Source: CAYNGH01 sp964396845 (GTDB taxonomy: Bacteria > Vulcanimicrobiota > JAJTBE01 > CAYNGH01). From it: a stretch of 34,884 bases of DNA. Under the pieces are notes generated by a model that was given only the letters and a program-made list of their open reading frames with translations, did not search any database and was not told where the DNA came from. The position numbers and the translations under genes were made by a program. The stretch lies in contig CAYNGH010000020.1 of NCBI GenBank assembly GCA_964396845.1, forward strand, positions 1-34,884, given 5' to 3'. Below, in pieces: positions 15,001 through 23,137 of the stretch. Within the stretch, counting starts at the first letter, position 1; every line of letters starts with the position of its first letter.

Positions 15001-15726
15001 CCCGCCATAAACTGCTTTAAAAAGGCCCTGACCCTGGATCCGTCACACCCTGAAGCTCATCTGGGATACGGCAACGTGCTGGTGAGAAAGGGTAAATTCA
15101 AAAAAGCCATCGAGGAGTTCACCTCGGCCCGCAACAACGCTCCCCGGTGGCCAAAACCATATCAGAGCCTGGGTCTTATATACTCCCAGCGGGGAGAGCT
15201 GGACAAATCAGCCCAGGCCTATGAACAGGCCATCGAGCTTAACCCCGGGGATACCATGTCATTGTGCAAGCTGGGGCTGATATATTTCCGGCAGGGTCAG
15301 CTGAAGAAAGCCATCAAATCCCTCAAGCAGGCGACTTCCATCGACTGGAACCTGGTGGAGGCATATGCGAACCTGGGTATTGTCTATGCTGCCAGCAACC
15401 AGCTTGATCTTGCCATCGAGAGCTATCAGAAGGCCATTGATCTTTACCCGTCGGATCCAAAGGTTCACTACAATCTGGGGGTTGCATATGCCAAGTCCGG
15501 CAAGCTGGAACGGGTTATTGATGCATACCAGCGTACCCTTGAACTTGATCCAGAGGATCTCAACGCATATTACAACCTGGCCCTGGTACTGGAAAGGAAA
15601 CGTCGCAACGAAGACAGCATCCGGCGTCTTCGCCAGGGATACGAAGTAGCCAGAAATCAGAACAACCAGGTTTTTATCAAGAAAATCGCCAGGGAGCTGA
15701 AACGGCTGGGAGAGGATGTCAGCTGA
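12031..15726 (+). CDS. giant TPR-repeat protein (about 34 repeats)
   Basis: 1231 aa from GTG 12031, which has AGGAG seven bases upstream. The frame is also open from GTG 11983 (AGAAGGA upstream), which would add 16 residues (MKMSKPCTTLLFRRNQ) unlike the rest; I prefer the shorter form. Almost the whole protein is tetratricopeptide repeats of 34 residues; I count about 34, with signatures such as HYNLGLTYARQGRLD and AIELDP. There is no signal peptide, transmembrane segment or enzymatic domain, so it should be a cytoplasmic superhelical scaffold for protein binding. It begins a six-gene run of signalling proteins with the same orientation, with 71 bp to the next gene. Confidence 0.92.
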   Translation: MARYRSAGEGKDSPPSSDEALKHYQKGSQYLYQNKLAEAISEFQKVIEINPDHVQGHYDLGTVYYRQGNLDMAIKEWQEVLALVPNFMRAHYNLGLVYEKKGMRDKAITELQVALKIVQNQNDSIGERRIQQELERLQGTDEFLQAVRENPGDMAAHLHLGQAYFRQGKLELAQEQFSRVISLDQKNFEGYLYLGQVQMRLGTPEKAVKTLQEALKLNPNHPQAHYNLGQVYTNLERYEEAILQFKEAIRLDPYDAYFHYNLGRAYSKTGLTEETISAYKKAITLDPNDPYTHNNLGLAYLQMDQLNEAVQEFLKAIDLDPNDAHVHYNLGLTYARQGRLDAGIGEFETSINLEPKNPETYFELGRVYSRLGNFNTANRQYQRAIELDPGLAQAHYMLGVSYARLGRLDLAVKRYQRAIALNPDNPENLAAMGRAYDDLDKPDLAITHYRKALEIDGNQSQLYYWMGLAYSKLRQYKEAIGAYRDSLKINPQNSHVHYALGLAFSRQEQWDLAVEEFRRAVMLNSRHFNGYFELGLVYQQMSFWSLAVKSFGNALEINPYHHEAHFQMGRSLYQMSQLEEAIARFNLAISHNPDNAEYHFYCGLAFLNMEKIRDAVEQLKSACTLNPRRHEYLFHLAQAYRIDENLPDAVSALKTAITLEPKSPEYHFLLGLTYFDTGKGREAREEFITSLKYNPDDPYAHYYLGRTYQDQGELDKAAEKFRKAIDCNSSEWEFHYHLGLVHLARGFYHQGEVSLDNSITQAPPDKLDIIYYHLGKSRLPLGKLEMATEAFLKAEEYRCSKEDLPYLLGVTWMELGDYNNAEINLKKAASLYDNSNVRYWLGILYRLQNKTELAYQEFIEALNFEQEPNYDLKTRFALAQCLRDLGEKEQAIGQLREILRRHPGYADAHRDLGKIYLDQGYMELAIEQFQKILELDPGDVDMQIQISKAYMAREDYDLAIKALEAALEIAPSPEVQTLLGKVYFSIGKWDPAINCFKKALTLDPSHPEAHLGYGNVLVRKGKFKKAIEEFTSARNNAPRWPKPYQSLGLIYSQRGELDKSAQAYEQAIELNPGDTMSLCKLGLIYFRQGQLKKAIKSLKQATSIDWNLVEAYANLGIVYAASNQLDLAIESYQKAIDLYPSDPKVHYNLGVAYAKSGKLERVIDAYQRTLELDPEDLNAYYNLALVLERKRRNEDSIRRLRQGYEVARNQNNQVFIKKIARELKRLGEDVS

Positions 15727-15797
15727 ACAGCACCGGCCCTGCCTGATGTTGGCAGATGAAGTAATCAATCCATACCTGGGAAACAAGGAGATTAATA

Positions 15798-18206
15798 ATG
15801 CACATAATCAGGGAAAAACTGGAGATTCCCGTAAACCGGGATTTCAGCGAGCTTATTTGGGACACCCTTTCCCGGTCATATCAGCCCCTGATTCATCAGA
15901 TCCGGGGAAGCCTTAGAAAACAGCTTGGCCTTGAAAGGATGGATCCCAGAGCTTTTTACGGAGGTGAAATATTTTTCACCAGCCATGGCCAGCTTCTTTA
16001 CTATCATATCGGTCAGGATTCATCGGGAATCGAGGCAGGAACTCTTTTTGAAAACGACGGTGAACAGACTTTTTCCGGATTCAAGGAGATAATTACCGAC
16101 TGTGCCGGTGATATGGCTGATTTTCATCCTCCATGGAAATCAGTGGAGCTGATGAATTCACAGTTTGAACTGATCCGCCGGGATTGCCAGCTCCTCAACA
16201 GCGAACCGGCTCACACCGATGCCGCCTTCATGCTCAGGGAAGACAGAATGCGTGAGGTGCTATCCCGGGTTCACAAGAATTCCCCCTGTTTTCAGGAAGA
16301 ACTCACCAGGGGAGATGATGACTACGACACCATTAATATCATCAACTCTCTGGAGTCCCTGGGCCTTGTCAACAAAGATTATTTCATATTCTGCCGCAAG
16401 AGCAACCAGCAGATCAGCAAGGTCAATTCCCTGGATGCCATCGAGGACGCCAGATCCCATGGCTTCCGCTGTTTTGCCTGTGGCAACCTGCTCTCAGAAG
16501 AAAAAATCTCACCCCAGGTGCGCACTTCAGCACTGGGGGCGGAATTTGCCCGGCCTAATTACTGGCTGGCTCTGCATGTGGCCAAGTCGGTCCGGGATCT
16601 TGGTTTTGCCGACCGGGACATACTGCAAAACACCGAGAAGGACAACCAGGTGTTTGATTTGTTTATCAGTTCTCTGAAACGTTTTGTGATGATTGAAGTC
16701 CGGGACACTCCGCCTCGGCTGGAAGAGATATTCATGTTCCTGACCAGGGCCAGTTTCTACAAGCCCTTCAGGGCTATCCTGGTATGCTCCGGGCCTGTGG
16801 GTCTGGATGTCAAGATGTACCTGTCGAGTTTCGGCAACCTTCCCGTCAGCCTTGTGGAAGGGCTGGACAAACTGGAAGATGTCCTGAGAAGCAGTTACGA
16901 TCAAATAAAGCTTGATTACCTTATGGCGATTTTCACCGAGTTCCGCGAGGAAACCGGGATCCCCCTGTCGGGCTATATCATAGAAAAACTATACGGTCTG
17001 TATGAAGAACCCCAGGAAGAAGATGAAATCCATCTTGGAATAATGTCAACCCGGCATGTTTCATCATTCCCCGGAGATGACGAGCCTTACGGAAAAATCG
17101 AGGAGTTTACCGAGGTAATCCCCACCGAAGAGTTGGACTATATCGAGGCTGTGGAGGAAGTTATCCCTGAAGCAATGGAAACCACCGAGATGGAGGCCGC
17201 CATTACCACCGAGATGACACTTCCTGATGAAATGGATTCTCCTCTAATAGAAGACGAATATGTGATGGCAGGGGAACCGGGTGAGCTGGAAGAGTCTGGG
17301 GGGATGGAAGATTTTTCTGCTCCCGAGGCAGAAGAAGGCAATGTCCAGGAGATGACCGATGATTTCGCCATGGATTTTGCCGAAGCCCTGCCTGATGAGA
17401 TCCTTCCAGCCCAGGAGATCCCCTCAAGCCAGGACGGTATCGAAGAAATAATGGAAAAGACCGCCAACTGCATTTTGGATTTTGTTCGGGATGAGGGAGT
17501 GCCGGGAAATATCCACCAGCTGGAGGGAGAACTTCAGGCTGTAAACGAGATTGGTTTATACGGCGGTATTCTGGCGGATTCATCGGGGCTTGTGATTGCC
17601 AGCACCTTCGATGTCAACGCTGAACCTGATTTCACCACAGGTTACGGCACTGCCATTTTCCAATCAATCAACGACCTGATAACCGAGGTGGGTTTTCCCG
17701 ATGTCTTCTGGGTTCATCTGGAGGGCAGTCAGGGAAGAATCAGAGTTTTTCACAGGAATGGATATTACCTGATTGCCAGGGAAGATGTAACAGCAGGAGA
17801 GTATGAAGAGGAAGGGGAAGCCCTTCCCGGCGAGAGGTCCCTGAGGGAAGCCATAATGAAAAAAGTCCTGGATGATCTTTCCAGAACCGATAAGGTTGTT
17901 GGAAGCCTGCTTTCCGGAATGGACGGCCTTGTCATCGAAACCAATCTCCCTGACCATATGGACAATGACTCCCTGGGATATATCAGCAGCCAGTTCTTCG
18001 GGGACAACCACCGATTCATGGAAAAACTGGGAATCGGCCATATTGGACAGGTGCTTCTCAAGACCGGTGAAACCACATACAGCCTCATACCCATCGGGAA
18101 GGAAGCCATCCTGACCACCTGCCTTGAGCCGGGAGCTTCCAGAGAAACCTGGCTGGCAAGACTGCCCCAGGCAGGCCAGATGCTCGTATCGGTTCTGTCA
18201 GAATAA
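15798..18206 (+). CDS. winged-helix / PD-(D/E)XK-like / double roadblock protein
   Basis: 802 aa; ATG 15798 follows AAGGAG by seven bases. Residues 1-140 are unassigned. About 145-205 look like a winged helix (REDRMREVLSRVHKNSP...INSLESLGLVNKDYFIF). C225 and C228 (RCFACGNL) form half of a zinc-ribbon-like motif. About 250-370 read like a restriction-endonuclease fold: D287 in VFDLFISS, then E300-V-R302 in FVMIEVRD, with arginine where nucleases have lysine, so catalysis is doubtful. An acidic linker spans about 405-550. Two roadblock/LC7 domains follow, about 572-665 (YGGILADSSGLVIAS) and about 682-795 (VVGSLLSGMDGLVIE). Roadblock domains dimerise and bind small GTPases of the MglA type. A roadblock-only gene and sensor kinases follow directly. 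Confidence 0.75.
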   Translation: MHIIREKLEIPVNRDFSELIWDTLSRSYQPLIHQIRGSLRKQLGLERMDPRAFYGGEIFFTSHGQLLYYHIGQDSSGIEAGTLFENDGEQTFSGFKEIITDCAGDMADFHPPWKSVELMNSQFELIRRDCQLLNSEPAHTDAAFMLREDRMREVLSRVHKNSPCFQEELTRGDDDYDTINIINSLESLGLVNKDYFIFCRKSNQQISKVNSLDAIEDARSHGFRCFACGNLLSEEKISPQVRTSALGAEFARPNYWLALHVAKSVRDLGFADRDILQNTEKDNQVFDLFISSLKRFVMIEVRDTPPRLEEIFMFLTRASFYKPFRAILVCSGPVGLDVKMYLSSFGNLPVSLVEGLDKLEDVLRSSYDQIKLDYLMAIFTEFREETGIPLSGYIIEKLYGLYEEPQEEDEIHLGIMSTRHVSSFPGDDEPYGKIEEFTEVIPTEELDYIEAVEEVIPEAMETTEMEAAITTEMTLPDEMDSPLIEDEYVMAGEPGELEESGGMEDFSAPEAEEGNVQEMTDDFAMDFAEALPDEILPAQEIPSSQDGIEEIMEKTANCILDFVRDEGVPGNIHQLEGELQAVNEIGLYGGILADSSGLVIASTFDVNAEPDFTTGYGTAIFQSINDLITEVGFPDVFWVHLEGSQGRIRVFHRNGYYLIAREDVTAGEYEEEGEALPGERSLREAIMKKVLDDLSRTDKVVGSLLSGMDGLVIETNLPDHMDNDSLGYISSQFFGDNHRFMEKLGIGHIGQVLLKTGETTYSLIPIGKEAILTTCLEPGASRETWLARLPQAGQMLVSVLSE

Positions 18207-18242
18207 TCACCCATTGAAATATCATTATTTACGGAGGAAAAA

Positions 18243-18590
18243 ATGGAACACATCCTGGAAGAAATAAACCAGACTCCGGGAGTCCTGGGCTCAATGATTG
18301 TGGGCAAGGACGGTCTTGTAGTGGCCAATATATGGAATCAGGATATTGATCTTGACATGGTGGGGGCTGACTCGGCAGACATCCTCAACACCGTGGAGTC
18401 GATTCTGGAAGAGAAGTTTTTATTTGGAGCAACCCGGATGCTCAGCCTGGAAGCGGAAAATGCCCGGCTGTTTTTTAGAAATATTGACGAATCAACATTT
18501 CTGGCGGTATCGGCAACTCCCAAATGCAACCTGGGATTGCTTCGCTCAGAAATCACCGCCGCCGCTACAAGGCTGGAGGAAGAAATTTAA
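18243..18590 (+). CDS. roadblock/LC7 domain protein
   Basis: 115 aa, a single roadblock/LC7 domain of standard length. The pattern TPGVLGSMIVGKDGLVVAN (helix, then the first strand with the GxDGLVVA signature) and the later strand TFLAVSATPKCNLGLLR are typical. ATG 18243 has GGAGG seven bases upstream. The family includes MglB, a GTPase-activating partner of MglA, and many MglB-like proteins near sensor kinases. Here it sits 36 bp after a protein that carries two such domains, which may be its dimerisation partner, and 3 bp before a hybrid histidine kinase. No small GTPase gene is visible in the window. Confidence 0.88.
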   Translation: MEHILEEINQTPGVLGSMIVGKDGLVVANIWNQDIDLDMVGADSADILNTVESILEEKFLFGATRMLSLEAENARLFFRNIDESTFLAVSATPKCNLGLLRSEITAAATRLEEEI

Positions 18591-18593
18591 CCC

Positions 18594-20600
18594 ATGGCAA
18601 ATAAGCGGGCAACCATCCTGATTGCTGACGACAGCCCGGATATTCTGAGGTTTATTAAGGTTAACCTTCAGTTCGAAGGCTACCGGGCCATTACTGCCAC
18701 CGACGGCAAGCAGGCCCTGAAAATAGCCCAGGCGGAGAAACCGGATCTGGTCATTCTGGATGTTATAATGCCGGAGATGGACGGTTGGCAGGTGTTGTCC
18801 CATCTGAAGAACGATCCCTCCACCAAGGATATTCCCGTCATTCTTCTCACCAGCGGTTATGTTGAAAAGGACGCCAACAACAGGGCCTGCATCGAAGGGG
18901 TGGAGGACTTCATCAGCAAGCCTTTCAATCCCCTGCGACTGGTGGAAAGCGTCGAGAGCATAATCTTCGCCCGCCAGATGTCAAGACCCCTTATCGAAAA
19001 GAAAACCACCCGTCCCATACGATTCGGCCTTATCGGTCAGGAAGGCCGGGGGCTGGAGATTGTGAAAACCTTCAGCGGGTCATCCACAGTGGAGCTGGCG
19101 GCATACTGCCCCGACCGGGAAACCTCCGATTCTTCACGGCTGGTTAAGGAGCTGGGGATACCCCTGTGGGATGCTCCCATCAGGCTTCTCAAGGAAAAAG
19201 ACCTGGACCTGATAATCGACACCAGGGATCAGGTTGACACCGAACTGGCAAAGCTGGCCAGGCAGGCAAATATCGAAATCCTCCAGGGGATTGCGGTGGA
19301 TGTGTTTGTCCGGCTGATGAAGGAGCAGGAGGAAAGCCGTCAGAAGGAACGTTCCCTGGTCAAGGAACTCAATGCCCGGGTAAAAGAGCTTTCCATTCTC
19401 AACGATTTATACCAGATTCTCACCTCTCCCCTGGATTTATGGCTTCTTTTAGAGAGGATAGCCCATCTTGCAATCCGGGTTGCCAATGTGGATTCTTTCG
19501 GGGTTTTTGTATATAACGAAGAACAGGAAAAATTCATAGTTTCCAACACTTTTAATATCAGCGAGGATTTCAAGAGCAAGGTGAAACTCTCCCTGTCAGA
19601 CCCCATGGTTGAGGAGCTTATGGCATTCCGACGGCCTATGGTGGTAGGCCCCATAAAAGACTGGGGCATATCCCCCCTTATCAGGGAAGCTCTCCATGAA
19701 GGGAAGAGCTGTCTGGCCAATGTGCCTCTTTTTTCCAAAGAAAGACTCTTAGGGTTTATCAGCATGTTTTCCACAGAATCCGATGTGTTCAACGAGAAGG
19801 ACCTTGAGCTTCTGTCCCTGCTGGCGGGCCAGTCGGGCATCGCCATCGAAAACGCCTATCTTTATGAAACCACCAGAAAAAAACAGAACCTGGTGGAAAG
19901 ACTCCTGTCCAAGCTCATTCAGGCTCAGGAGGAAGAACGAAAACGTATAGCCGCAGAGATCCACGACACCATCGCCCAATCCCTGGTGAGCATCCACACA
20001 AGGGTTCAGACCTGCCTGTCCCTGCTGACCAAGGCCCCCGACAAACTTGGCCCCCAGCTGGAGGATCTCAAGAAAGTTGTTGCAGACAATGTCAAAGAGG
20101 TTCGTCAGATCATTTTCAACCTGCGTCCTTCATCCCTGGATGATCTGGGGCTGATTCCCTCCCTGGAAAACTATATCAAACGTTTTGAAAAGGAACAGGG
20201 GATATTCGTAGAATTCTTAATTAACAAAAGAGATCTGATAATTCCTCCCACGGTGGAAACCGCAGTTTTCCGCATAATCCAGGAAGCCCTGACCAATGTA
20301 AAGAAACACTCCGAAGGGCGGTCTGTGTTAGTGCGGTTGAATATCGATCCAAAATCCCTGAGCCTCCGGGTTTCCGATGACGGCAAGGGTTTTCAGTGGG
20401 AAGAGGTCACAGAAAAATTCCTCCGGGGGGATTCCCATGGACTTCAGGGTATGAAGGAAAGGGTTTCCCTGCTGGGAGGAACATTCAGGATAACTACCGC
20501 CGAGGGAAAGGGATGCGTGGTCAGTGCCACCATACCATTTACCAGGAAACCCGAGGAAAGAATCATCCCAGAGATGAAGGAAGTACTGGGCAGGTGGTAG
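18594..20600 (+). CDS. hybrid sensor kinase REC-Rossmann-GAF-HisKA_3-HATPase
   Basis: 668 aa, starting three bases after the roadblock gene; GGAGGA lies 13 bases upstream, so coupling is probable. Residues 1-125 are a receiver domain (DDS near 12-14, phosphoacceptor D56 in LVILDVIMPEMDG). Residues about 141-245 look like a Rossmann fold of the Gfo/Idh type (GLIGQEGRG, then ELGIPLWD, LDLIIDTRD), unusual in a kinase. A coiled coil leads to a GAF domain (about 270-425). The kinase core is of the NarX/DegS class: H457 in AAEIHDTIAQS, N-box IIQEALTNVKKHS, G1 box DDGKGF and HGLQGMKERV. No membrane segment, so it senses inside the cell. The NarL-type regulator just downstream is its likely partner. 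Confidence 0.9.
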   Translation: MANKRATILIADDSPDILRFIKVNLQFEGYRAITATDGKQALKIAQAEKPDLVILDVIMPEMDGWQVLSHLKNDPSTKDIPVILLTSGYVEKDANNRACIEGVEDFISKPFNPLRLVESVESIIFARQMSRPLIEKKTTRPIRFGLIGQEGRGLEIVKTFSGSSTVELAAYCPDRETSDSSRLVKELGIPLWDAPIRLLKEKDLDLIIDTRDQVDTELAKLARQANIEILQGIAVDVFVRLMKEQEESRQKERSLVKELNARVKELSILNDLYQILTSPLDLWLLLERIAHLAIRVANVDSFGVFVYNEEQEKFIVSNTFNISEDFKSKVKLSLSDPMVEELMAFRRPMVVGPIKDWGISPLIREALHEGKSCLANVPLFSKERLLGFISMFSTESDVFNEKDLELLSLLAGQSGIAIENAYLYETTRKKQNLVERLLSKLIQAQEEERKRIAAEIHDTIAQSLVSIHTRVQTCLSLLTKAPDKLGPQLEDLKKVVADNVKEVRQIIFNLRPSSLDDLGLIPSLENYIKRFEKEQGIFVEFLINKRDLIIPPTVETAVFRIIQEALTNVKKHSEGRSVLVRLNIDPKSLSLRVSDDGKGFQWEEVTEKFLRGDSHGLQGMKERVSLLGGTFRITTAEGKGCVVSATIPFTRKPEERIIPEMKEVLGRW

Positions 20601-20654
20601 CTGTGCTTTGCCGGGGAAAGAACATATTTTCACAAATAGAAAGGGGTTGCAGAA

Positions 20655-21335
20655 ATGACCAATGATAATAAAAACGAAAGAATAAAAATCCTCCTGTGCG
20701 ACGACCATAACCTGGTCAGAGAAGGTTTTTCCAAAATGCTGGAGTTGGAGGAGGATTTTATCGTTGTGGGTCAGGCGGCCTCCGCGGACGAAGCCCTGAT
20801 AAAGGCCCGACAGCTCAAGCCGGATATTATCCTGATGGATATAAAACTCCAGGGGATTAACGGCATCGAGGCAACCAGAATGATAAAAGAAGAAATCCCC
20901 CAGACCGAGGTAATCATTCTTTCCATGTACGATGAGGAGGAATACGTCCGGGAATCAGTAAAAGCCGGGGCCACGGGATATGTGCTCAAGGATATTTCTC
21001 AGGAGGAGTTGATCCGCAACATAAAGGTGGTGCATTCGGGAGGATCCTACATTCAGCCCTCCCTGGCCAGAAAGGTTCTTCAGGACCTGGCTTCAATTGG
21101 AAAGGCAAAGACAGCCTCCCACTCCAGGGAGTCCACCATCCGCGAGCTTTCTGACCGGGAGATTGAGGTTCTTCAGCATGTGGCCGATGGAAAATCCAAC
21201 AAGGAGGTTGCCTCGGATCTTACGATAAGTGAAAAGACTGTCAAGGCTCACCTGCGCTCCATATTCCGCAAGTTAGAGGTTGGAGATCGAGCTCAGGCAG
21301 TGGCAACTGCCATGCGTCGGGGCCTTGTGGAATAA
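20655..21335 (+). CDS. NarL/FixJ-family response regulator
   Basis: 226 aa. Residues about 10-128 form a receiver domain with D16-D17 (LLCDDHNLVREGF), phosphoacceptor D62 (IILMDIKLQGING) and the conserved lysine in GYVLKDIS. The C-terminal LuxR-type helix-turn-helix (about 160-224) reads LSDREIEVLQHVADGKSNKE and SEKTVKAHLRSIFRKL. It should bind DNA when phosphorylated, most simply by the HisKA_3 kinase encoded 54 bp upstream, as these two classes normally pair. ATG 20655 has AAGGGG eight bases upstream. Confidence 0.95.
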   Translation: MTNDNKNERIKILLCDDHNLVREGFSKMLELEEDFIVVGQAASADEALIKARQLKPDIILMDIKLQGINGIEATRMIKEEIPQTEVIILSMYDEEEYVRESVKAGATGYVLKDISQEELIRNIKVVHSGGSYIQPSLARKVLQDLASIGKAKTASHSRESTIRELSDREIEVLQHVADGKSNKEVASDLTISEKTVKAHLRSIFRKLEVGDRAQAVATAMRRGLVE

Positions 21336-21388
21336 TCGGCCCCCAAATCCCGGACATAATATTTCATCAAACCCTTGGAAGGTGACCA

Positions 21389-23056
21389 ATGACAGCATTA
21401 AACTCCCCCGGTATCGGGGATCCTTTTCAACTTATAAAAGAACTCATCGGCTCGGCCATGTATTTTGCCAATATACATGAGTATAAATCCCTGGTGGAAG
21501 ACAAGGTGCAGAAGCAGACCTGCTGGGACAGGGTTCATATCATTGAATTTGACCCTGACAAGAAGAGCTTTGTGGATTACAGCCCCGAAGGAATCGCCGA
21601 CAAACCAACAAGAATTTTTTATTCCTTCGAATCTCCTTTCATCCGTCAGATGATTTCCTCCACCGGTTATTATCGCAAGGAGCTTACCGAGGAATCCCCG
21701 GAGAATTTCGAAAAAAAGCTGGCCAAGGATGGCTACAGCAGTCTTTGCATATGCCCGGTTCTTCCCAGGGAACATTTTGCCGGTGTTGTTATGGGCATCG
21801 TTCAGGATTCATCCCAGGTAACCACCTCCGACTGCCGGATCCTGGAGCTGACTGCAGAAGTTGTGGCCCTGGCCACTCAGATATTCAGAAGCAACCGCCA
21901 GAACAGCCACCTCAACCAGAAGGTTCTGGACTATCATGACCAGATGATCCGCCTGGAATCCTTGAAGATAATGGGAGAGCTTACCGCCGGCGCTGCAGGG
22001 GATCTCAACAATATCCTTGCCGGGGTGATCGGTTCTCTTCAGCTGATGGAGGACAGAATCGAAGACCAGGAGATCCGGGATATCATCAGGGCTGTTCAGG
22101 AAAGCGCCCGGGCCGGCAAGGAAACTGTCCGCAACCTTCAGGAATTCAAAAAAGTGGATACCCAACAGGATCATCAGGTGATACCGTTAAAGGAACTGGT
22201 GGAGCGGGCAGTTCAGTTGACCCACTCCAAGTGGCTTGATGAGGCCATGGCCCGCAGTGTTGAATACCGTATTGAAACTGACATCCCCGTTGAAATGAAT
22301 GTTTCCGGCAACCCAACTGCCCTGCTGGTAGCAATTATTCTCATCATATTCAAGCAGATTGAAGGCATTCCCGACGGTGGCAAAATTACCATCGAGGCGG
22401 TTCCCGTCCAGGGAATGATTCATATGGCTTTTCGAGCCGACCTTGCCCAGGGGCCCGAGGGAATACTGGCAGACCTGGATCCCTTTATTCATCGCAGTGA
22501 AGGTTCCCAGTTCTCCCTGAACCTTTCGGCAGCCCGGGAGATTCTTCGTCGCCACAATGGCGGTTTTGCCCAGGAATCTGTCATCGGGACCGGCACCAGA
22601 ATAAGAATCCAACTGCCTCTCCATTCTTTGGATGACAGAACTGATTCTGACAGAAACAATATTCCTCCAGTCAGCTGTCCCAGGGCCAGGGGAGCAAGAA
22701 TTCTGGTGGTTGAGGACGAACCGGTGGTTCGCCAGCTTCTGGAGGATATGCTGGAGGTGGAGGGTTTTCTGGTTGAATCCGCAGAAAACGGGCCTGCGGG
22801 ACTTGACATGATCACAAAAGCCAGCTATGACCTTATAATCACAGACCTGGGAATGCCTGTCATGTCGGGCCTCGACTTTACCCTTAGAGTCCGCCATATT
22901 TTGCCGGATATCCCCATCATAATGGCCACGGGATGGGAATCAAGATTAGACAGGAAAAAACTGAAAGAGTATAAAATAAACCACGTTGTGGGAAAGCCCT
23001 TCCAGTTCAGGAAACTGATAGAATCCATCATCAGACTGTTGTGCAAAGAAAGCTGA
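21389..23056 (+). CDS. GAF - degenerate histidine kinase - REC protein
   Basis: 555 aa; ATG 21389 is preceded by AAGGTGA. Residues about 20-175 fit a GAF domain. The region about 190-420 aligns by pattern with a histidine kinase of the NtrB-like 'AHDFNN' class, but the key residues are gone: the H-box reads LTAGAAGDLNNIL with G204 in place of histidine; the N-box (near 317-321) reads ILIIF instead of containing the ATP-binding asparagine; the DxGxG motif is missing; and the GTGLGL box has become SQFSLNLS. The C-terminal receiver (about 434-553) looks intact, with VVEDEP, D486 in ITDLGMP and K in VGKPFQ. I infer a pseudokinase that delivers a receiver domain to the other proteins of the operon. 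Confidence 0.85.
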   Translation: MTALNSPGIGDPFQLIKELIGSAMYFANIHEYKSLVEDKVQKQTCWDRVHIIEFDPDKKSFVDYSPEGIADKPTRIFYSFESPFIRQMISSTGYYRKELTEESPENFEKKLAKDGYSSLCICPVLPREHFAGVVMGIVQDSSQVTTSDCRILELTAEVVALATQIFRSNRQNSHLNQKVLDYHDQMIRLESLKIMGELTAGAAGDLNNILAGVIGSLQLMEDRIEDQEIRDIIRAVQESARAGKETVRNLQEFKKVDTQQDHQVIPLKELVERAVQLTHSKWLDEAMARSVEYRIETDIPVEMNVSGNPTALLVAIILIIFKQIEGIPDGGKITIEAVPVQGMIHMAFRADLAQGPEGILADLDPFIHRSEGSQFSLNLSAAREILRRHNGGFAQESVIGTGTRIRIQLPLHSLDDRTDSDRNNIPPVSCPRARGARILVVEDEPVVRQLLEDMLEVEGFLVESAENGPAGLDMITKASYDLIITDLGMPVMSGLDFTLRVRHILPDIPIIMATGWESRLDRKKLKEYKINHVVGKPFQFRKLIESIIRLLCKES

Positions 23057-23057
23057 C

Positions 23058-23096
23058 CCCTGTCGGCTTCTTTGCAGGCTTCCGGCAGGGTTGTTT
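23058..23096 (+). terminator. rho-independent terminator of the signalling operon
   Basis: CCCTGTCGG (23058-23066) pairs with CCGGCAGGG (23082-23090) with one G-U pair, followed by TTGTTT. It begins one base after the stop of the pseudokinase gene. Confidence 0.7.
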
Positions 23097-23137
23097 CCAC
23101 CAAGACAAGGGATGAACCATTGAAAGCAGGGTTGAAA

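Noticed and set aside
12121..15786. Minus-strand ORFs opposite the TPR gene (for example 12121-12909 and 13597-14349)
   Set aside because: Their repetitive sequence is the mirror of the TPR repeats, a common shadow effect.
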